Shown here: piece after piece, positions 1 to 12,459 of the stretch
Numbering within the stretch: position 1 is the first letter of the stretch
Layout: every line of letters starts with the position of its first letter
Source: Cyanoderma ruficeps
Taxonomy: Eukaryota; Chordata; Aves; Passeriformes; Timaliidae
Direction of reading: 5' to 3'
DNA length: 64,000 nt
Assembly (NCBI GenBank): GCA_008694505.1
Contig: VZDJ01000219.1
Location: forward strand, 5,044,081-5,108,080
Notes under the pieces: generated by a model
Seen by the model: the letters and a program-made list of their open reading frames with translations, nothing else
Told to the model about the DNA's origin: nothing
The model's database searches: none
Position numbers and translations under genes: made by a program

Positions 1-3000
1 CTCTGCATTACCCCAGCTGTGGCTGGGATGACAGATATACATCCATGCAGTCAGAGTTGTGAGGTTAAAAGGAAAAGTGACTCATTCAGTATGAAACCCC
101 CAGGAAAAAATCCCTTCAGAACAAGAGAGATGTTAGACCAGCAGCTGAATTTTGGCCAGTTGCTGGACTGACTTATGAGTTAGTGCTGTGCATCCATGGC
201 TGCTTTGGGGTGGGCTTTCTGGACTAACTCTTTAGTGTCACAGGTGCTCACTTTTGTTGAGAATGAGCGGGGGGGCAAACAAGTCCTATCTGCAGAAGTC
301 CTGCTGGGACACACAGCATGTGCTGGGACAGAAGCAGAGTTGGATGTGAGGAGACTGAAGGAACCCTTGTTCTGTGCCTCTTGTGGGAGAGGCCCCAGCT
401 GGTGAGGATGTGTGTCATGCAGGCTGGTCCTTTTTAGGACAGAGACACAAAGTAAATGGACTTTGATGGTCTTTCATTGACAATTCCACTTTTTGGAACA
501 CTGGGCATGATCTCTCCATTTCTGTGGTTTGTAACTAGTGTTTGAAATCAGGCCTTTCCTCTCTGTGCTTTTGGTTAAAAAAAAATATTTTTTCAGGAGC
601 AAAAGTTGCATTTACAGGTCTCTCTGTGTAAATCAGTTTTACTATAACCACTTTGAGGACAGCTTCATCCTCTTGGTCATAGTCCTGTGCTGGGGATGTG
701 TCATGTGGTAGCACATTCCCAGCTGAGTGGAGGAGGGAGCATCTTGAACTAGAGAACTATCCTAAGACAGGTATTTGTCATTGTTGATGCTGTAAATGAA
801 TGGATTTGAAACAGAACTGCAACAATAGAACTGTCCACCACAACTTACATCTGGTTTACACTTTTTAATCCATTGATTTGAGTGTTCTGTCCTGAGGTCA
901 GGCAGTTCTCAGCTGCCTGAGCAGCCTAGGTTTGAGTATCAACAGGAGAAGCCTCATGGACTCTGCCTGTCTGTCCAGCATGGATGTTACCATGGGGATG
1001 TTACCACCATATCCTGGATCCCTGTAAAGCTGATCCTTTAATTTGTTGCTCTGTTTGATACAACACTTACAGTATTCTTGCCCACATGCTTGGATCCCCT
1101 CATCAGTCACAGACAGAGCCCTCTGTCCTGGGCAGAGGGGAAATTGCATGTTAATATGGAAAATACCAGTAATGTTGTTGCACTTTGTTTCTGTGGGAAC
1201 AGGAGCTGCCCGTTGTGAAGGATACCCAGAATTCTGTCTTTAAACAATGACATGGAAAAAGAATGAGACACAGAAGGCCAAGAACTGGTCTGTGGGTTAG
1301 TTTTCTGTTTCTTTTGACCTTTAACTATAAATTGTCCCTCTCATGACTGTTTTATAATATAATCTTATATCGTACATAATTTTTTCATGCTCTTGCATTT
1401 AGAAATGGGATGATGTATTCCCTTCTTCTCTCCCTCTGTGACCTTCTCTGACTAAAATACTTCATTGAGATATGAGAGATACTATTTGCCTTCAGCACAG
1501 ATAAATATCTTGTGTTAATGTACTAATGCATGAGCATCTGCAGTCTGCACCCAGATGTCAGCCATGATGGCTTTCATCTTTCAGTCTGATGACTGGGTTG
1601 CTTTTATTTAGGAATGAGTAGGACTCAAGGAGGAGGTGAATAATTCTGTGGTTAATGAGCACATCTGGAGCTATAAAAAAGCCAAGCTATGAAGGAATAG
1701 GAAGGTCAAACTGCTCCACACGTGTCCTGCAGACAGCAGGCCTCTGCTGAGCTCCCTGGTGCTTGTGGAGGTACTTTAAATAGCCAGGGCTGATTCCCAT
1801 CACTGCTGACAGAATGGAGTTTGGTGTCATACCCAACTCCAGAACCAACATTCCCTGTCCCAAAGTCTTTTTCCACTGCTGGGAACCACCCTCTGAAAAT
1901 GTATAGCTGGTTTGATGCTTTTAGAACAAACTGAGTTCCACAATTTTGCAGCCAGGTCATGGCAAGGAGCCAGTTCCCATAATTTCTTCATTGGGGCATT
2001 TCCACCTGCACACACAAGAGGCAGGTCAGTACAAGGTCTTGATGCTCCAGTTCAGCTGCCATCGCAGCTGTGTCAAGGCACAGAAAACACCCAGCAAGCA
2101 GTGGGTCCCAACAAGGCCCATGACGAACACTCAAAATTACTATTTCTTCAAAGCTGCTGGGAGTTTGTTTTTCTGCTGGCTTACAGCATGCACATCTGTA
2201 ATGCATCCCCAAAACACACAGCTAAACACCACTTCAGTGGAGAAGGAAGAACACTGAGCCTGTGTTAGCACAGAGCAGAGGTTTTCCAGGGCAGGGTGAT
2301 TACGCCATGAGCCCCTCGGCCTGGAGCCGGCGGCTGTAACAGTGTGCTGAGCAAGGCCCGGGCCGGCTGACTGAGGCAGCCTTATCAGCTGGGGCTGTGC
2401 CAGGGGAGCAGGTTATGGATGGGCCTGTCAGGGCCTCCCGGTACCACCTGCCAGCATCAGGGAGCGTCACAGCTGCTGGCCACTTTCCACAGGAAAGCTT
2501 TTGAAAGATTGTGCAGGGAGGTTGTATTAAACACACTGCCTGGCTGACAGGAGTGTCTGCTCAGCACCAGCTAAATTCCTGCTGTGTTTTTAACCTGGTC
2601 ATTGCTCGTTGCACTGTGTACCTGTGTTAGCACTAAGGAGCAGTGTTAAATTTCTTTTTCACTTCATCTCTCAAGAAAGATTTCAGCCCCAGATGCTGTG
2701 CTCTCTCCCAAGGGGTGGGAGTTACATGCAGAGTGTGTGTTTTGGGCTCTGTTCATGCTGAGCAAGTTGCTGATGATGACCACAGTCCGGGAGAGAAGGG
2801 TAGATCTGACCCAGAGCAGGGGGCAGTGGATCCTCCCAGCTCAGAAATGCTCCAGGATGCACACATAGGGTGTGCAGGAGACCCCATTCCTTCTCCCTCT
2901 GCATGATTCCTCTCTGCTTCCTTCACACCTTCCTTCCAAAGCCAATCCAAAATCAAGGCCAGGAGGAGGAGGAGGGAGAGGGTTCTGGTCAGCTGACAGT

Positions 3001-4250
3001 CGAAAGAGGGATTGGGATGCAGGGAAATGTCCAAGCAATTATAGGTTCAACTTCGGTGTCTACTCACTTTGCCTTTCTTGAGAAAGTGTCTCTAAGACTA
3101 TGAAAATAAATAGGTCTGCTGTGTCTCAATTGTCGTTTCAGCCAACAGAGTCTGTGATGCAACTCCTGGCTCACCTGTGTGAGGTCAGACACAGAACAGC
3201 TAATGATGACTTCCTGCTCACCTGAATTCCCACTCAGAAAGTGACTATGCCAATTTAAGTAAATTAATTTAGAAACAGGTTCTTTCAGGCCATACAGTTT
3301 CTACAGGTGCCTTGGGAGCAATGCCAAAGGGAGCTCATTCTTTCCTGCTCATTGTTTCATGGCTGTCCTGTCAAAGTAGGAACAAGGCTACATTTAGCAG
3401 GAGCTGTGACAGCAACTGATGCCATGTGGACCTCATTCTGCTTGTCCCAGTGATTCACAGGGGCTGTCACAAACTGCCCTCCCTTCACGAGCAGCAGATT
3501 TCTCTTTCAACTGAGTCAAAATTATTCCGTTAAGATAAGGAAAGTAACAATGTCATTAGCTATCTGGATGGCTAAAAGCCTATTATTAATCTCACTAATT
3601 CTGTGTTTCACTGTCAAGCTGCTGAGTCAGTCACTAGTCTGCATTTGTGTATATTTAATGCTTTTAGGGATAAAGACAAGATCCTTGGGGTTTGCAGAAC
3701 ACAATTCCATTCTTTTACTTTAAAATAAGCATGGCATACATCCTAAATACAGAAATACCCATTGTTTTCCAGTTGGGTTAAAACAGAACTGTTGGAACTG
3801 TTATATTTAATTTCTGAATTTTTTGCTAGTTACTTTGTTACTACCCAACTATGTGTGGCAGATGCTGGCATTGTGCTAGATTTGTGTAATGAATAGTGAA
3901 ATATATTGCTTACATGTGTAACCGCAATATGTTAGCAGAATGTGAGGTTTTATTTCAGTTTGATGTGAGGTAACTAGTACTCGAGTATTATCCAGTGCTG
4001 CTTCCTTGGCTAGCCAAGACTCTTCACTTCGAGGGTAATAACCATTTTACCACAGCCATGTGGACTTAGTACAGCTACCCGGAGTGGGGAATGGATTTAT
4101 TCTGAGCACCTACAGCAAGAAAAGTGTTTATTATTTCGATGTTGAGTCTCAGAGGAGGTTTTTAGGCTGGAAATGATGCACGGGAAGGCAGGGCTGGAGA
4201 CGGCACGCAGCCCCTCAGCCTGCTGCAGAGGATAAGGCATCAGGCTGATC
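1..4250. other. Intergenic sequence, no gene recognised
   Basis: I see no exon with a convincing protein match and flanking splice sites on either strand. Open frames here are short, lack family signatures and look like chance. In mammals PDLIM4 lies upstream of P4HA2 in divergent orientation, but I could not find its PDZ-encoding first exons here, so they are either beyond the left edge or not recognisable. A sequence around 3,480-3,660 is AT-rich with TAAT-type motifs and an AP-1/Maf-like TGCTGAGTCAG at 3,620-3,630, which could be a regulatory element. Confidence 0.5.
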
Positions 4251-4258
4251 CTGGATCC

Positions 4259-4482
4259 GCTGTTCCTGGATCCGGGCTCAGCGTGCTCCCTCCCGGCCGC
4301 TCCGGGAATGGCAGCCCGGCCCGGGCCAGGGTCCGGAGGCAGCGGCCGTGTCCGGCCCCGGCACACCGGCCCGGCTGGGGTCACAGGCGGCGGGGACAGC
4401 GGGGGTGGCGTGGGGACAGCCGGGGGTGCCGCAGGGACAGCCGGGGGTGCCGCGGGACGTAGGCCCGGCTGGGCTGGGCTCG
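4259..4482. promoter_or_regulatory. Small orphan CpG island with 21-bp tandem repeat
   Basis: About 220 bases are strikingly G+C and CpG rich compared with AT-rich flanks. Within it three tandem units of 20-22 bases (4,392-4,411, 4,412-4,433, 4,434-4,454) share the core GGGGACAGCCGGGGGTGCCG. No TATA box or gene start with a recognisable product adjoins it. It could be a promoter for a non-coding transcript, an alternative upstream P4HA2 promoter, or only a GC-rich minisatellite. Frames running through it on both strands are low-complexity Gly/Ala/Pro/Arg and are not taken as proteins. Confidence 0.5.
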
Positions 4483-4867
4483 GGGAGATGGCCAGGCACA
4501 ACCAAGAGGGTCCCTACAGATGATGCACAAAGCACAGAGTGGCGTTTTGTTCCGTGGGAAGGGTGGGTGAGCGATCTGACCGAGCAGCCAGGGCCTGGGG
4601 GATAACACTCTGGCCTTCCTTCAGAAAGGGATCGCAGGTGAAGCACTTGGTGAGGACAAAGCCCAGGGGTGCCAGGCGAGCTGGGCGGCACACGAGGAGA
4701 ATTGAAGATGATTCCCAAGAATGCCGGCAGAGCTGGGCAGCAGCATAGGGCCAGTGCTTCACCAGTGACACATTGGAAACTACATGGCTGCCTTGAGACA
4801 GCTCCTGTGACACACTGAGGCATGAAAAGTCACTTTACACAACCACACGACCCTGAGTTAAACAAGA

Positions 4868-4984
4868 AATTGGACAACGCTCTCAGGTACATCACGGGAT
4901 TTTTGGGGTTGTTCTGTGAAGGATCTCAAGCTGGACTCAGTCATCCCTGTGGGTCCCTCCCAGGTCAGGATATTCTATGATTCC
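4868..4984 (+). mobile_element. CR1 LINE 3'-end fragment
   Basis: The stretch ends in TATTCTATGATTCC, preceded by a 'ggactcagtcatccctgtgggtcc'-like tract (positions 4,932-4,956). That is the characteristic 3' terminus of chicken-repeat-1 retrotransposons in sense orientation. Only the last ~120 bases are present, a typical 5'-truncated copy. Confidence 0.8.
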
Positions 4985-4989
4985 AAGGG

Positions 4990-7900
4990 ACCTTTCCAAC
5001 AGCACAAGAATGTTCTTTAATTTCTCACAGCAAAATGATGCTGAAAGGGCAGCTCCAGGCATGTGAAGCCCTGCTGGGAGCTGGGCAGCCGTGGCCGTGT
5101 TCCCGGCTGCCTTTGGCTGCCCATGGGCAGTGTGTGCAGCGGGCTGTAAAACCACAGCGGCAGAGCTGTGCCACAGGCTGCGCCCTCCAAGAAAACTGAA
5201 CACAAATACTAGCTCTGCCCAGGGTGAGTTGTTTCATTTTTGACTTCCCAAAATCATTACAGGGACAGGAAGTTGGGGCACAATACCAGGGTTGGATCCA
5301 CAATTAGTTAAAATAGCTTAATCTTTTGTGAGCTGAAACTTTGCTAATTTGGGTCTTTCTCCTGAAATTATTAAGGGTTTACAATCTGCATAAGGTGAGG
5401 ATTTGTCTGTAGGGCCAAAATTATTCACCTGGTGCTAAATTTCCTCTGTCACACCCATACATTCAATACAAGCCAGATTGAGCAGAGTGGAAATGAAGAT
5501 TTATTTTATGATCTTTTAATGTGCTTCTTGAATTACAAATGAGAAAATACAATTTAATTTTCTTCTGAATTTCCATCCAGCTCTACAGCAAGTAGAAAAG
5601 TCAAGAGAGATTTTTATGTTAAAGCAAATATTATTAGCCTCTTGGTTGCATTACATATTTCCCAAACATATTGTTTTTCTGTATTAAGCATGGAGCTTTA
5701 AATCTTCATTAACCAGAATGACTCAGTTCAGTAATTGCTAAATAGAGCTGAAGACATACATAACAAAGAGCAGACTAGAAGATAAAACCACACAATTATA
5801 TCATTGCAGTTATATCAGGAGTTATGAAAATGCCTATGAAGAACACTGGAGTCTGTTCAGATGTCAGAAATTGTTAAATGTATATACTCTTTACAGATAT
5901 GCATTTTCTTTTATTGCGATGGCAGTTTAAACCCATTGCCTATCTACTTCTTTTTTTTTTCTCTTCTTCTCAATGGTTTTCTAATGTAAGGGAAGAATAC
6001 AGCCCACACTGATTTAAGCTCTTTGAGTTATTTAAATGTGCTTAGAAAATGTGGAGCTGAAGATGCTTCCACACATACTATTTACTGTAGAACCAGTCAT
6101 TGTGGGAGCAGTGTCTGCCTCTGCACTTCTCCAGATCATGGCAGAAATGAACTGTCTTGTGTATCCTATCACAGACAGAGCAAGAAAAAACGTTTACTTT
6201 GGAATAGTGCCAGCAAATGAATGGTGTGACTTTACCTATGGAGTTGTAGCATGGGTATATGCAGAAAATGTATTTTCCCTTCCAGCAGCTGTAGTGAAAG
6301 GAGTTCACTGCCTTATTTAATACTTCAACATGAATGTTCATGCTCAGGTATTCACTGTTTACTTATGCTGGGTATACAGTGCACACACTGTGCCTCTTCT
6401 TCTGCCTGGGAAGGAATAAAGATATACTGTTCAAGTCACAAGTATTTTTAAAATCAAGCCATGTGCCAGAAAGGATTTCAGGAACTCCAGAAGTTAACAA
6501 TTTCACCACTCCGTTTTGCTGTGCAGATGTTGCTGCTCAGAGGAAGGATCAGGACTCATGCTGCCAGGGTTGCCCTGACGGAGCACTGAAATGGGGATTC
6601 AAAAAAGATGCTTTGCAGGAGCAGCTCCAGATCAGGTAGGAGAGACAAGAAGATTGACCCTGTTTCCTTCTGGCCTGGGTGGCTGTGCATGAACCATGAA
6701 CAATACAAAACACAAATGAAGGGATGTTATGTGAGAATGATGAGAAGCTAAAGGACTAAGTATTCTGGAGTTGGAGGAAAGATATGTTCATTTTGCTTTG
6801 CTGGCTTCTGGCAGGACTGGAGGTCATGAGTCTGTCAGAGTGGAACTTACACCTCTGATCAAATTTAGGAAGGATGCTGTCATCCTCCCTAGGATCTCAA
6901 TTCTAAGATTTGAGATTTCAGAATCTCAGCACAAAGCTAATGAGCCCTCTGCATGAGCATTTTTCATCAGCTGGGTTTCCCTTCCAATGTGTCTGTAAAT
7001 TATGTTGTGTGCAAAGATGGGATGTGAAAAGCCAGCACAGGCTGATGCTGAATAAGTAAGGAAAGTGAGCTGAGAGTGCTGGAGCCAGTCAGCAGTGAAA
7101 CCGCAGAGCTTGCAAGCAGCATTTGCCCAGGCTGCTCTCTTCAGTACAAAAATCCCAGATGCAGTGACCCTTTCCTCATGTGAGGAATATTTTTTGGATA
7201 AATATACCTCAGTTCCATGTGGAAAACCCACACACATAGCAGGAGATATGCCCAGCAGATGATTGCCACCTAAAGTGCAGTGACTGCAAATTACCATCTC
7301 TCCAGAGAGAAATACTTCATCCTGATCTGACTTCAGAATGATTCAATATGGGTGTTTTTAAGGTCTGTTTTTCCATCCACTAATTAGTAGCCTAAATAAA
7401 ATAAAGGTTGAGATTTCTGTGGGGTTTTTTTCATGGGTTTGTAATGTCTTTTACCCATATTTCTTAACTACATCTTTCTCTAAACCTAAAAGGAATAATG
7501 TGACTGGTTGGCCTTTCCTATTTCTGGATTTGATTTATGCTGGAGTCTGCGAAGGAATGACTTACAGAGCCTTTCCCTTGGCTGCTTAGCCTTGTACAGA
7601 ATCTGTGTTGAAATCCAGGGCATGCACAGAAAGGTCTGCCTAGTGCAGTGTGGGATGACCCAGTCCTGTTTCACATTCCCTCTTGGGCTTTATTATGCAA
7701 AAAATGTGCTACTCCTCCACAAACACCTATGTTAAATGTGTCAGAAGTTTAAATCCCTTGTGGGTTGCTTTCTGAGCTTCAGGTAGGGTGATCTGTCTGT
7801 GTTACTTCAGTCTTCATTTCTTTCCCCAGCAGTGAAAATCAGCACTCTGTGGAGAACACAGGGGTTGGGTGGGCAATGCTCAGAGGGGCCTGCTTGCCAG

Positions 7901-10900
7901 ACACCCAGGTGCATTCCAATTCACTTACAGCCCTGCTGTGGTGACACAGGGAGCTGGAAATGTGTCTTTCTGCAGAAATCAGCATCTTCCTTAGGCTCCA
8001 ACTGCTTAGAGTATTTCCTTCTTAGTTCAAACAGGGAACACAGGGTGATTCATAATTCCTGCTAGCCAAGTTTACAAAAGAGTTTATTCATTTGCTGAGG
8101 CAGGGGCCAAGTTTTGATTAAAACCCATGAAATATGGATATGCTTAACAAATGTTTAAGCCTGGACAGTGCCTCCTATGCATGCAAATGCTGGAGGTCAC
8201 AGTCCTCAGACTGTGTCTCAGTCCTCAGGTCACTGTCCACCCCAAATGCTCCCTGACAGATTTCAAAGGACAATATCATTTATAAAAGCTGCCTCGTGTC
8301 CTGCAAGCCCCTTGGATGCTTAGCAAGGACTGCAGTCTGCATCACTACATCCCCTGATTCTTTTGGGCATCCCTGGATAATTGGGAAAATCTAATTAAAA
8401 CATGGGCAATGTAATTTTAAATAAAAGGGGGACAATGTGTGTATTTTTCCTTCCCTGCAGTCAGACCCCTTAAATTCTGTATGGGTGTTGTACTTGTACA
8501 GATTTAAACAAGGCAGTCAGGCAATTACCATTTTTTTCCTGTGTTTGCAGAAGTTTAAAAGGCCTTGTGAACGTGCAGCTGGGCACGGCTCAGAGCACTG
8601 CCAGGTCAGCCTCCACCATACTATAATTATGTTGAATAGGAACACAAGCCATGAGATTCTTCCCTGGGACAATCCTGGTGAATCCAGCTTTAGCCTGCCA
8701 AGCCTGGCACAGGCAGCTGGAGGTACTGCTCTGCATGACAGACCTTTTCCATCTGAATGCTGCATGTTTATCTTGCCTTCAGTCTTGTCTAGATTATCTG
8801 CAGCAGAATTTAAGGCATAAATCTCATCCTTTCACTTCTCTCTGTTGTACTTCAGTGTCCTCAAGGGGTGCAGCCTTGAATAACACTGAGTTATTCATGA
8901 CTGCCTGCAGCCTTCCAGTCAGCTCAGCTGCACCAGTGCTGGGGTGGCTGAGGGCCTCACAGGACTGAGTTCCCAAAACAGTCTATCAGCATAAAGCCTT
9001 TTGCCCATTCCAGGAGAATCCTTCTCAGGAAACCTTGGGAGCAGGAGTTTGTTTGCAGCCAATCTCTGAGTTTTGTCAGAGGACAAAGCATGGTATAGTT
9101 GATACCTCAGTGTTTCACACACTGGGTTTGTTTAGCCTGTGCAGGGCAGCCCCATGCAGAGACACCTGAGCTGGCTGCTGGACAAAGTTACCTGCAATCA
9201 AGACAGCAGATGCCCAGTGGGGAGCAGTGGGGGCAGGTAGAGCAGTGGGTTGTGTGGGCTGTGGAAGTGCAAGTAACCTGATGTAGCTTTTTGTTGCTGC
9301 TGTGCACGCTGTGTTATTCCAAGAGGAAGCTGTACTCAGGTCTGTTCGTGGTGAGGTGTGTGTGTCTGGCCATGTTGCCTTTTTCCAGTGTTTGCATCTT
9401 ACTCCCACCTTCTCCTTGTGATGGAGATGTTTCTCTAACACTCAAAAAGCTTGATTCAGGATGGCTTCCTGACAAATGCTCAGGAATTTTGCTGTTTGGA
9501 AATGCTCTGTGATTTTGCTGTCAGCTGGTTACCAGACAGTTCTAAGCCCACATGTGGCACATGTGGTACATCTGGCACAGCAGGCTTCTCCCAGTCCATA
9601 TACCCATCCCTCACCTCAGAAGCCCCCTGGCTTCTGCCCATCATCAACAATACAGTTTGTATTTCCCTTGGTACACCAAATCCTCAGATTGTGAGATCCA
9701 CCTGTGCACAGGCTAAAGGAAGACTAATAATTAGATGATACTTCAGCTGACAGCACCTCCACAACATGGCACAATCCTTTATCTACGGCTGATGTAAAGA
9801 CATTGCTCAGACTTTTGGCTGGATCTTTGAACAGCAGACACTGGATGATGGCATGCCTTGACTTTTGGCTTCCATCCTTGCTTTTCTAGGATCTGGTGTG
9901 ATTATTTTTTCATTCATGAAAAAAAGGAAGTGCAACAGACACAGCTAATTTTAGAATTTGTTCCTGTACAAGGCCTTTTTACACATGTAAATTTTAGCTT
10001 CAGTTTCAGGGAGAAACTTGAGCTATGCTGAGGTCAGAAAGAGTTGTTATCCAGACATATTCCTGCCTCCTCAGTTCTGACTCACTGCATTGTTTTATGG
10101 GAAATCCTATACACGGCATGACATAAGTACTCTTCAGTTAATTTTAATATTTCCTCTGTCTAGGTCTTGAACAAACCCTTGTAATATGAGAGATGAGGAG
10201 ACATCCAAAACTACTTGTGTGCACTTTCAGCAGACAAGCTCTCTGCAAAGAGATTTTTACTCTACTTTTAAGGAATGTAAGGGCTTCAAACACCTACAGG
10301 ACGCTTGATTCTCCTGGTTTTAAAGCAGATCTCCATGTCATAGCTCTCTGGGTTCAGTTGTTCTTCTCACATATTCTCACTCCTCTCTCTGTCTGCAGTT
10401 GTGCAAGGTGTTTTTTTCCCCTTCTAAAATACCTTAATACTGCTACTGTTGCCAATGGGCTCAGCATCGTCCAGCAGCAACATTGGTTGGCTCCATCGGG
10501 CATGGGAGAAGCTTCCAGCAGCCTCTCACAGATGCCACACCTGTAGTCCCCCACTACCAAAATGTTGTCACATGAACCCAACGCACTTCTACAAACACAT
10601 TTTTAGTCCTTTCTGATAACAGAGAAGGAAAAAATCTATTTCTCCCTAACATAAGAGCAAGAAGTCTGTAATAAAAATAGGTTAAAAAAGAAGCATCAGA
10701 CCACAGTAAGGAATCCGGCTCTGACTCATGCCATTGGGTCTGAAGACTAATGGTGGTTTTAGTCTCTAAAATGTACTAATATCTTTAATGTCATCACAGA
10801 CTCGCAGCTTGCTTCTCTCATTGATAATGATGCAATCATTTCTAAATTCTAAAGTAAATGTTAATGTACAAAGTATGTATGTGCAACATATGGAACTGTG

Positions 10901-11340
10901 TTAGTATGTTCTGGTGACAGGACAGCTGGACCCTTTTATTATGGTTTATGATATTAGCAGTTGTTGAAAGCATCAGTGAAAAAATTGCCCCCTTATGTTA
11001 GATATTTATTTCCCTATTTTCTATTTTTCTTATGGATTGCGGTTTGGTGAGTCATCTCCCAAACCTTTGTTTTTTCAGTTGCAGTTCACTAGATCTCTCT
11101 TTAGAAAATGGACTTGCGATAGTGTGAATTTGGAAAGCAAGAGGTAGCTTGTTCATGGTGTCTTGCATGGTCTAATTAGGTTCCTGGTTCTATTTAATAT
11201 TGGAAAGATGTTATTTTTGGTAGAGGTGACTGTTAGGATGATTGGTAATGATGATGGTCACTCAGAATTAGTGTGAATATTGGTTTCTGGAGAGGAAACA
11301 CAGTAAATTAAACGTTCTGGTGAGCTGGGGAATGATTTTC
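4990..11340. other. Intergenic sequence upstream of P4HA2
   Basis: No coding exon, RNA gene or intact mobile element was recognised. The longest frames (for example 6,036-6,320 plus, 6,926-7,297 minus, 8,437-8,820 plus) show no domain signature, no splice-site framing and ordinary intergenic composition. Distal regulatory elements or non-coding RNA exons could be present but cannot be told from sequence alone. Confidence 0.5.
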
Positions 11341-11839
11341 TTTCAGCTCTACCAGTGCCTCGTGTCAGGTCCGTCTCGCCCGAAGCTGTGCCGTGGTCCC
11401 GGGAGACCCAGTGGGGTCCGGCTGCTCCTGCCCTCGGCGGAGCCCAGGCCAGCGTGAACCCATCACCCTGCTCATCCGGCCCTACCACGTTCCGGCACTG
11501 AGACTGCTTTCCTTCATTTCTATCATTTCCCTTCTGCCGGTAGCCCCCCACCTGTCTAAAGCTCACCCGGAGATTCAGATCGCTGGCGCGGCGGTACTGT
11601 GAGCAGCGCCTAGAGCTGCCACCGGCCTGCAGGGAGCTGCCGGGCTGTTCCAGGGATGGAGCAGGGGTTACCAGAGTGTTTGAGTTCCTTCTGGATCCTC
11701 TTTTCACCGGAAAACAGCCGCTGCGAGACCTCACGGAGCCCGAGCGGCGGGCGGGGGAGTGCGCCGCTACTCGCGGCATTACGGCGGGGGGCAGGGCGGG
11801 GGCGGGGCCCGAGCTTGGGGGCGGGTCAAGGGGGCGGGG

Positions 11840-11907
11840 CCGACGGAAGGCGGGGCTGGAAGGGTCGGGGCGCTTCTAGAACGGGCGGCGGGAGCGGCGG
11901 TGACGGG
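11840..11907 (+). other. P4HA2: Probable non-coding first exon of P4HA2
   Basis: Just downstream of the GC boxes the sequence GACGGG is followed by GTGAGC, a strong splice donor at 11,908, so an untranslated first exon ending at 11,907 is likely. The transcription start is not visible; the left boundary given is only a guess based on the last GC box. The minisatellite repeats downstream carry similar donor-like sequences, so alternative exon-1 ends are possible. Confidence 0.4.
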
Positions 11908-12111
11908 GTGAGCTTGGGGGTATAGCCGGGGGGTGAGTGGGGCAGGGTTAAGGGTACAGCCGGAGCTTGTGTTGAGTGCGGCAGCCGCAGGGTGAGCGGG
12001 GCAGGATTGGGGCTACAGCCACAGGGTGAGCGGAGCAGGATTGGGGCTACAGCCACAGGGTGAGCGGGGCAGGGTTGGGGGTACAGCCGCAGGGCTGGGG
12101 GTACAGCCGCA
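11905..12111 (+). repeat. 34-bp GC-rich minisatellite in the P4HA2 promoter
   Basis: Tandem units with the consensus GGGTGAGCGGGGCAGGATTG followed by GGGCTACAGCCACA occupy 11,931-11,964, 11,990-12,023, 12,024-12,057 and 12,058-12,091. There is a truncated 20-base unit at 12,092-12,111 and degenerate partial units upstream (11,905-11,930 and 11,965-11,989). Each full unit contains GGGTGAG, matching the exon 1 donor region just upstream, so the array may have arisen by duplication of the exon 1/intron 1 boundary. Confidence 0.85.
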
Positions 12112-12459
12112 GCCTGTTCGGAGGGCGGCAGCCCAACACCTGCTGTGCCCACTGCCGCAGCCCCCCGGGATTCGCGGGGGTCCCGTTGCGGGGGAGCCGT
12201 GAGCGCTGCCCGGCGGCGCGGTCCGAGCGGGTTGAAGGTGATTCAGCCCTGGCACGTTTGGTTAAATCCTCGTCCGGGATCCTCGCTCCGCTGCTGGAAG
12301 TCGGCGGGTCCTGAGTGGCCGGCCCGGTCCAGCGGCGGGTCGGCGAGCAGCAGCCCCTCGATGCTGCCCATGGGTCGGGTTTTGGGGACGGCGGGTTGGC
12401 ACGGGGAGAGGTGGTATCGCAAAACGTCCGTGGGTCTTTGTAAGCGCGTTAGAGGTGTC

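Noticed and set aside
4278..4823. 181-codon minus-strand frame through the orphan CpG island
   Set aside because: Pro/Gly/Thr low-complexity translation of tandem repeats; no signature, and other frames there are open too.
1..11300. PDLIM4 first exons expected upstream of P4HA2
   Set aside because: Looked for the PDZ-domain start on the minus strand and found no matching exon; not reported as a feature.
11258..11779. 173-codon minus-strand frame across the left side of the P4HA2 CpG island
   Set aside because: GC-rich sequence gives few stop codons by chance; Arg/Ser/Gly-rich with no domain, and it overlaps the promoter.
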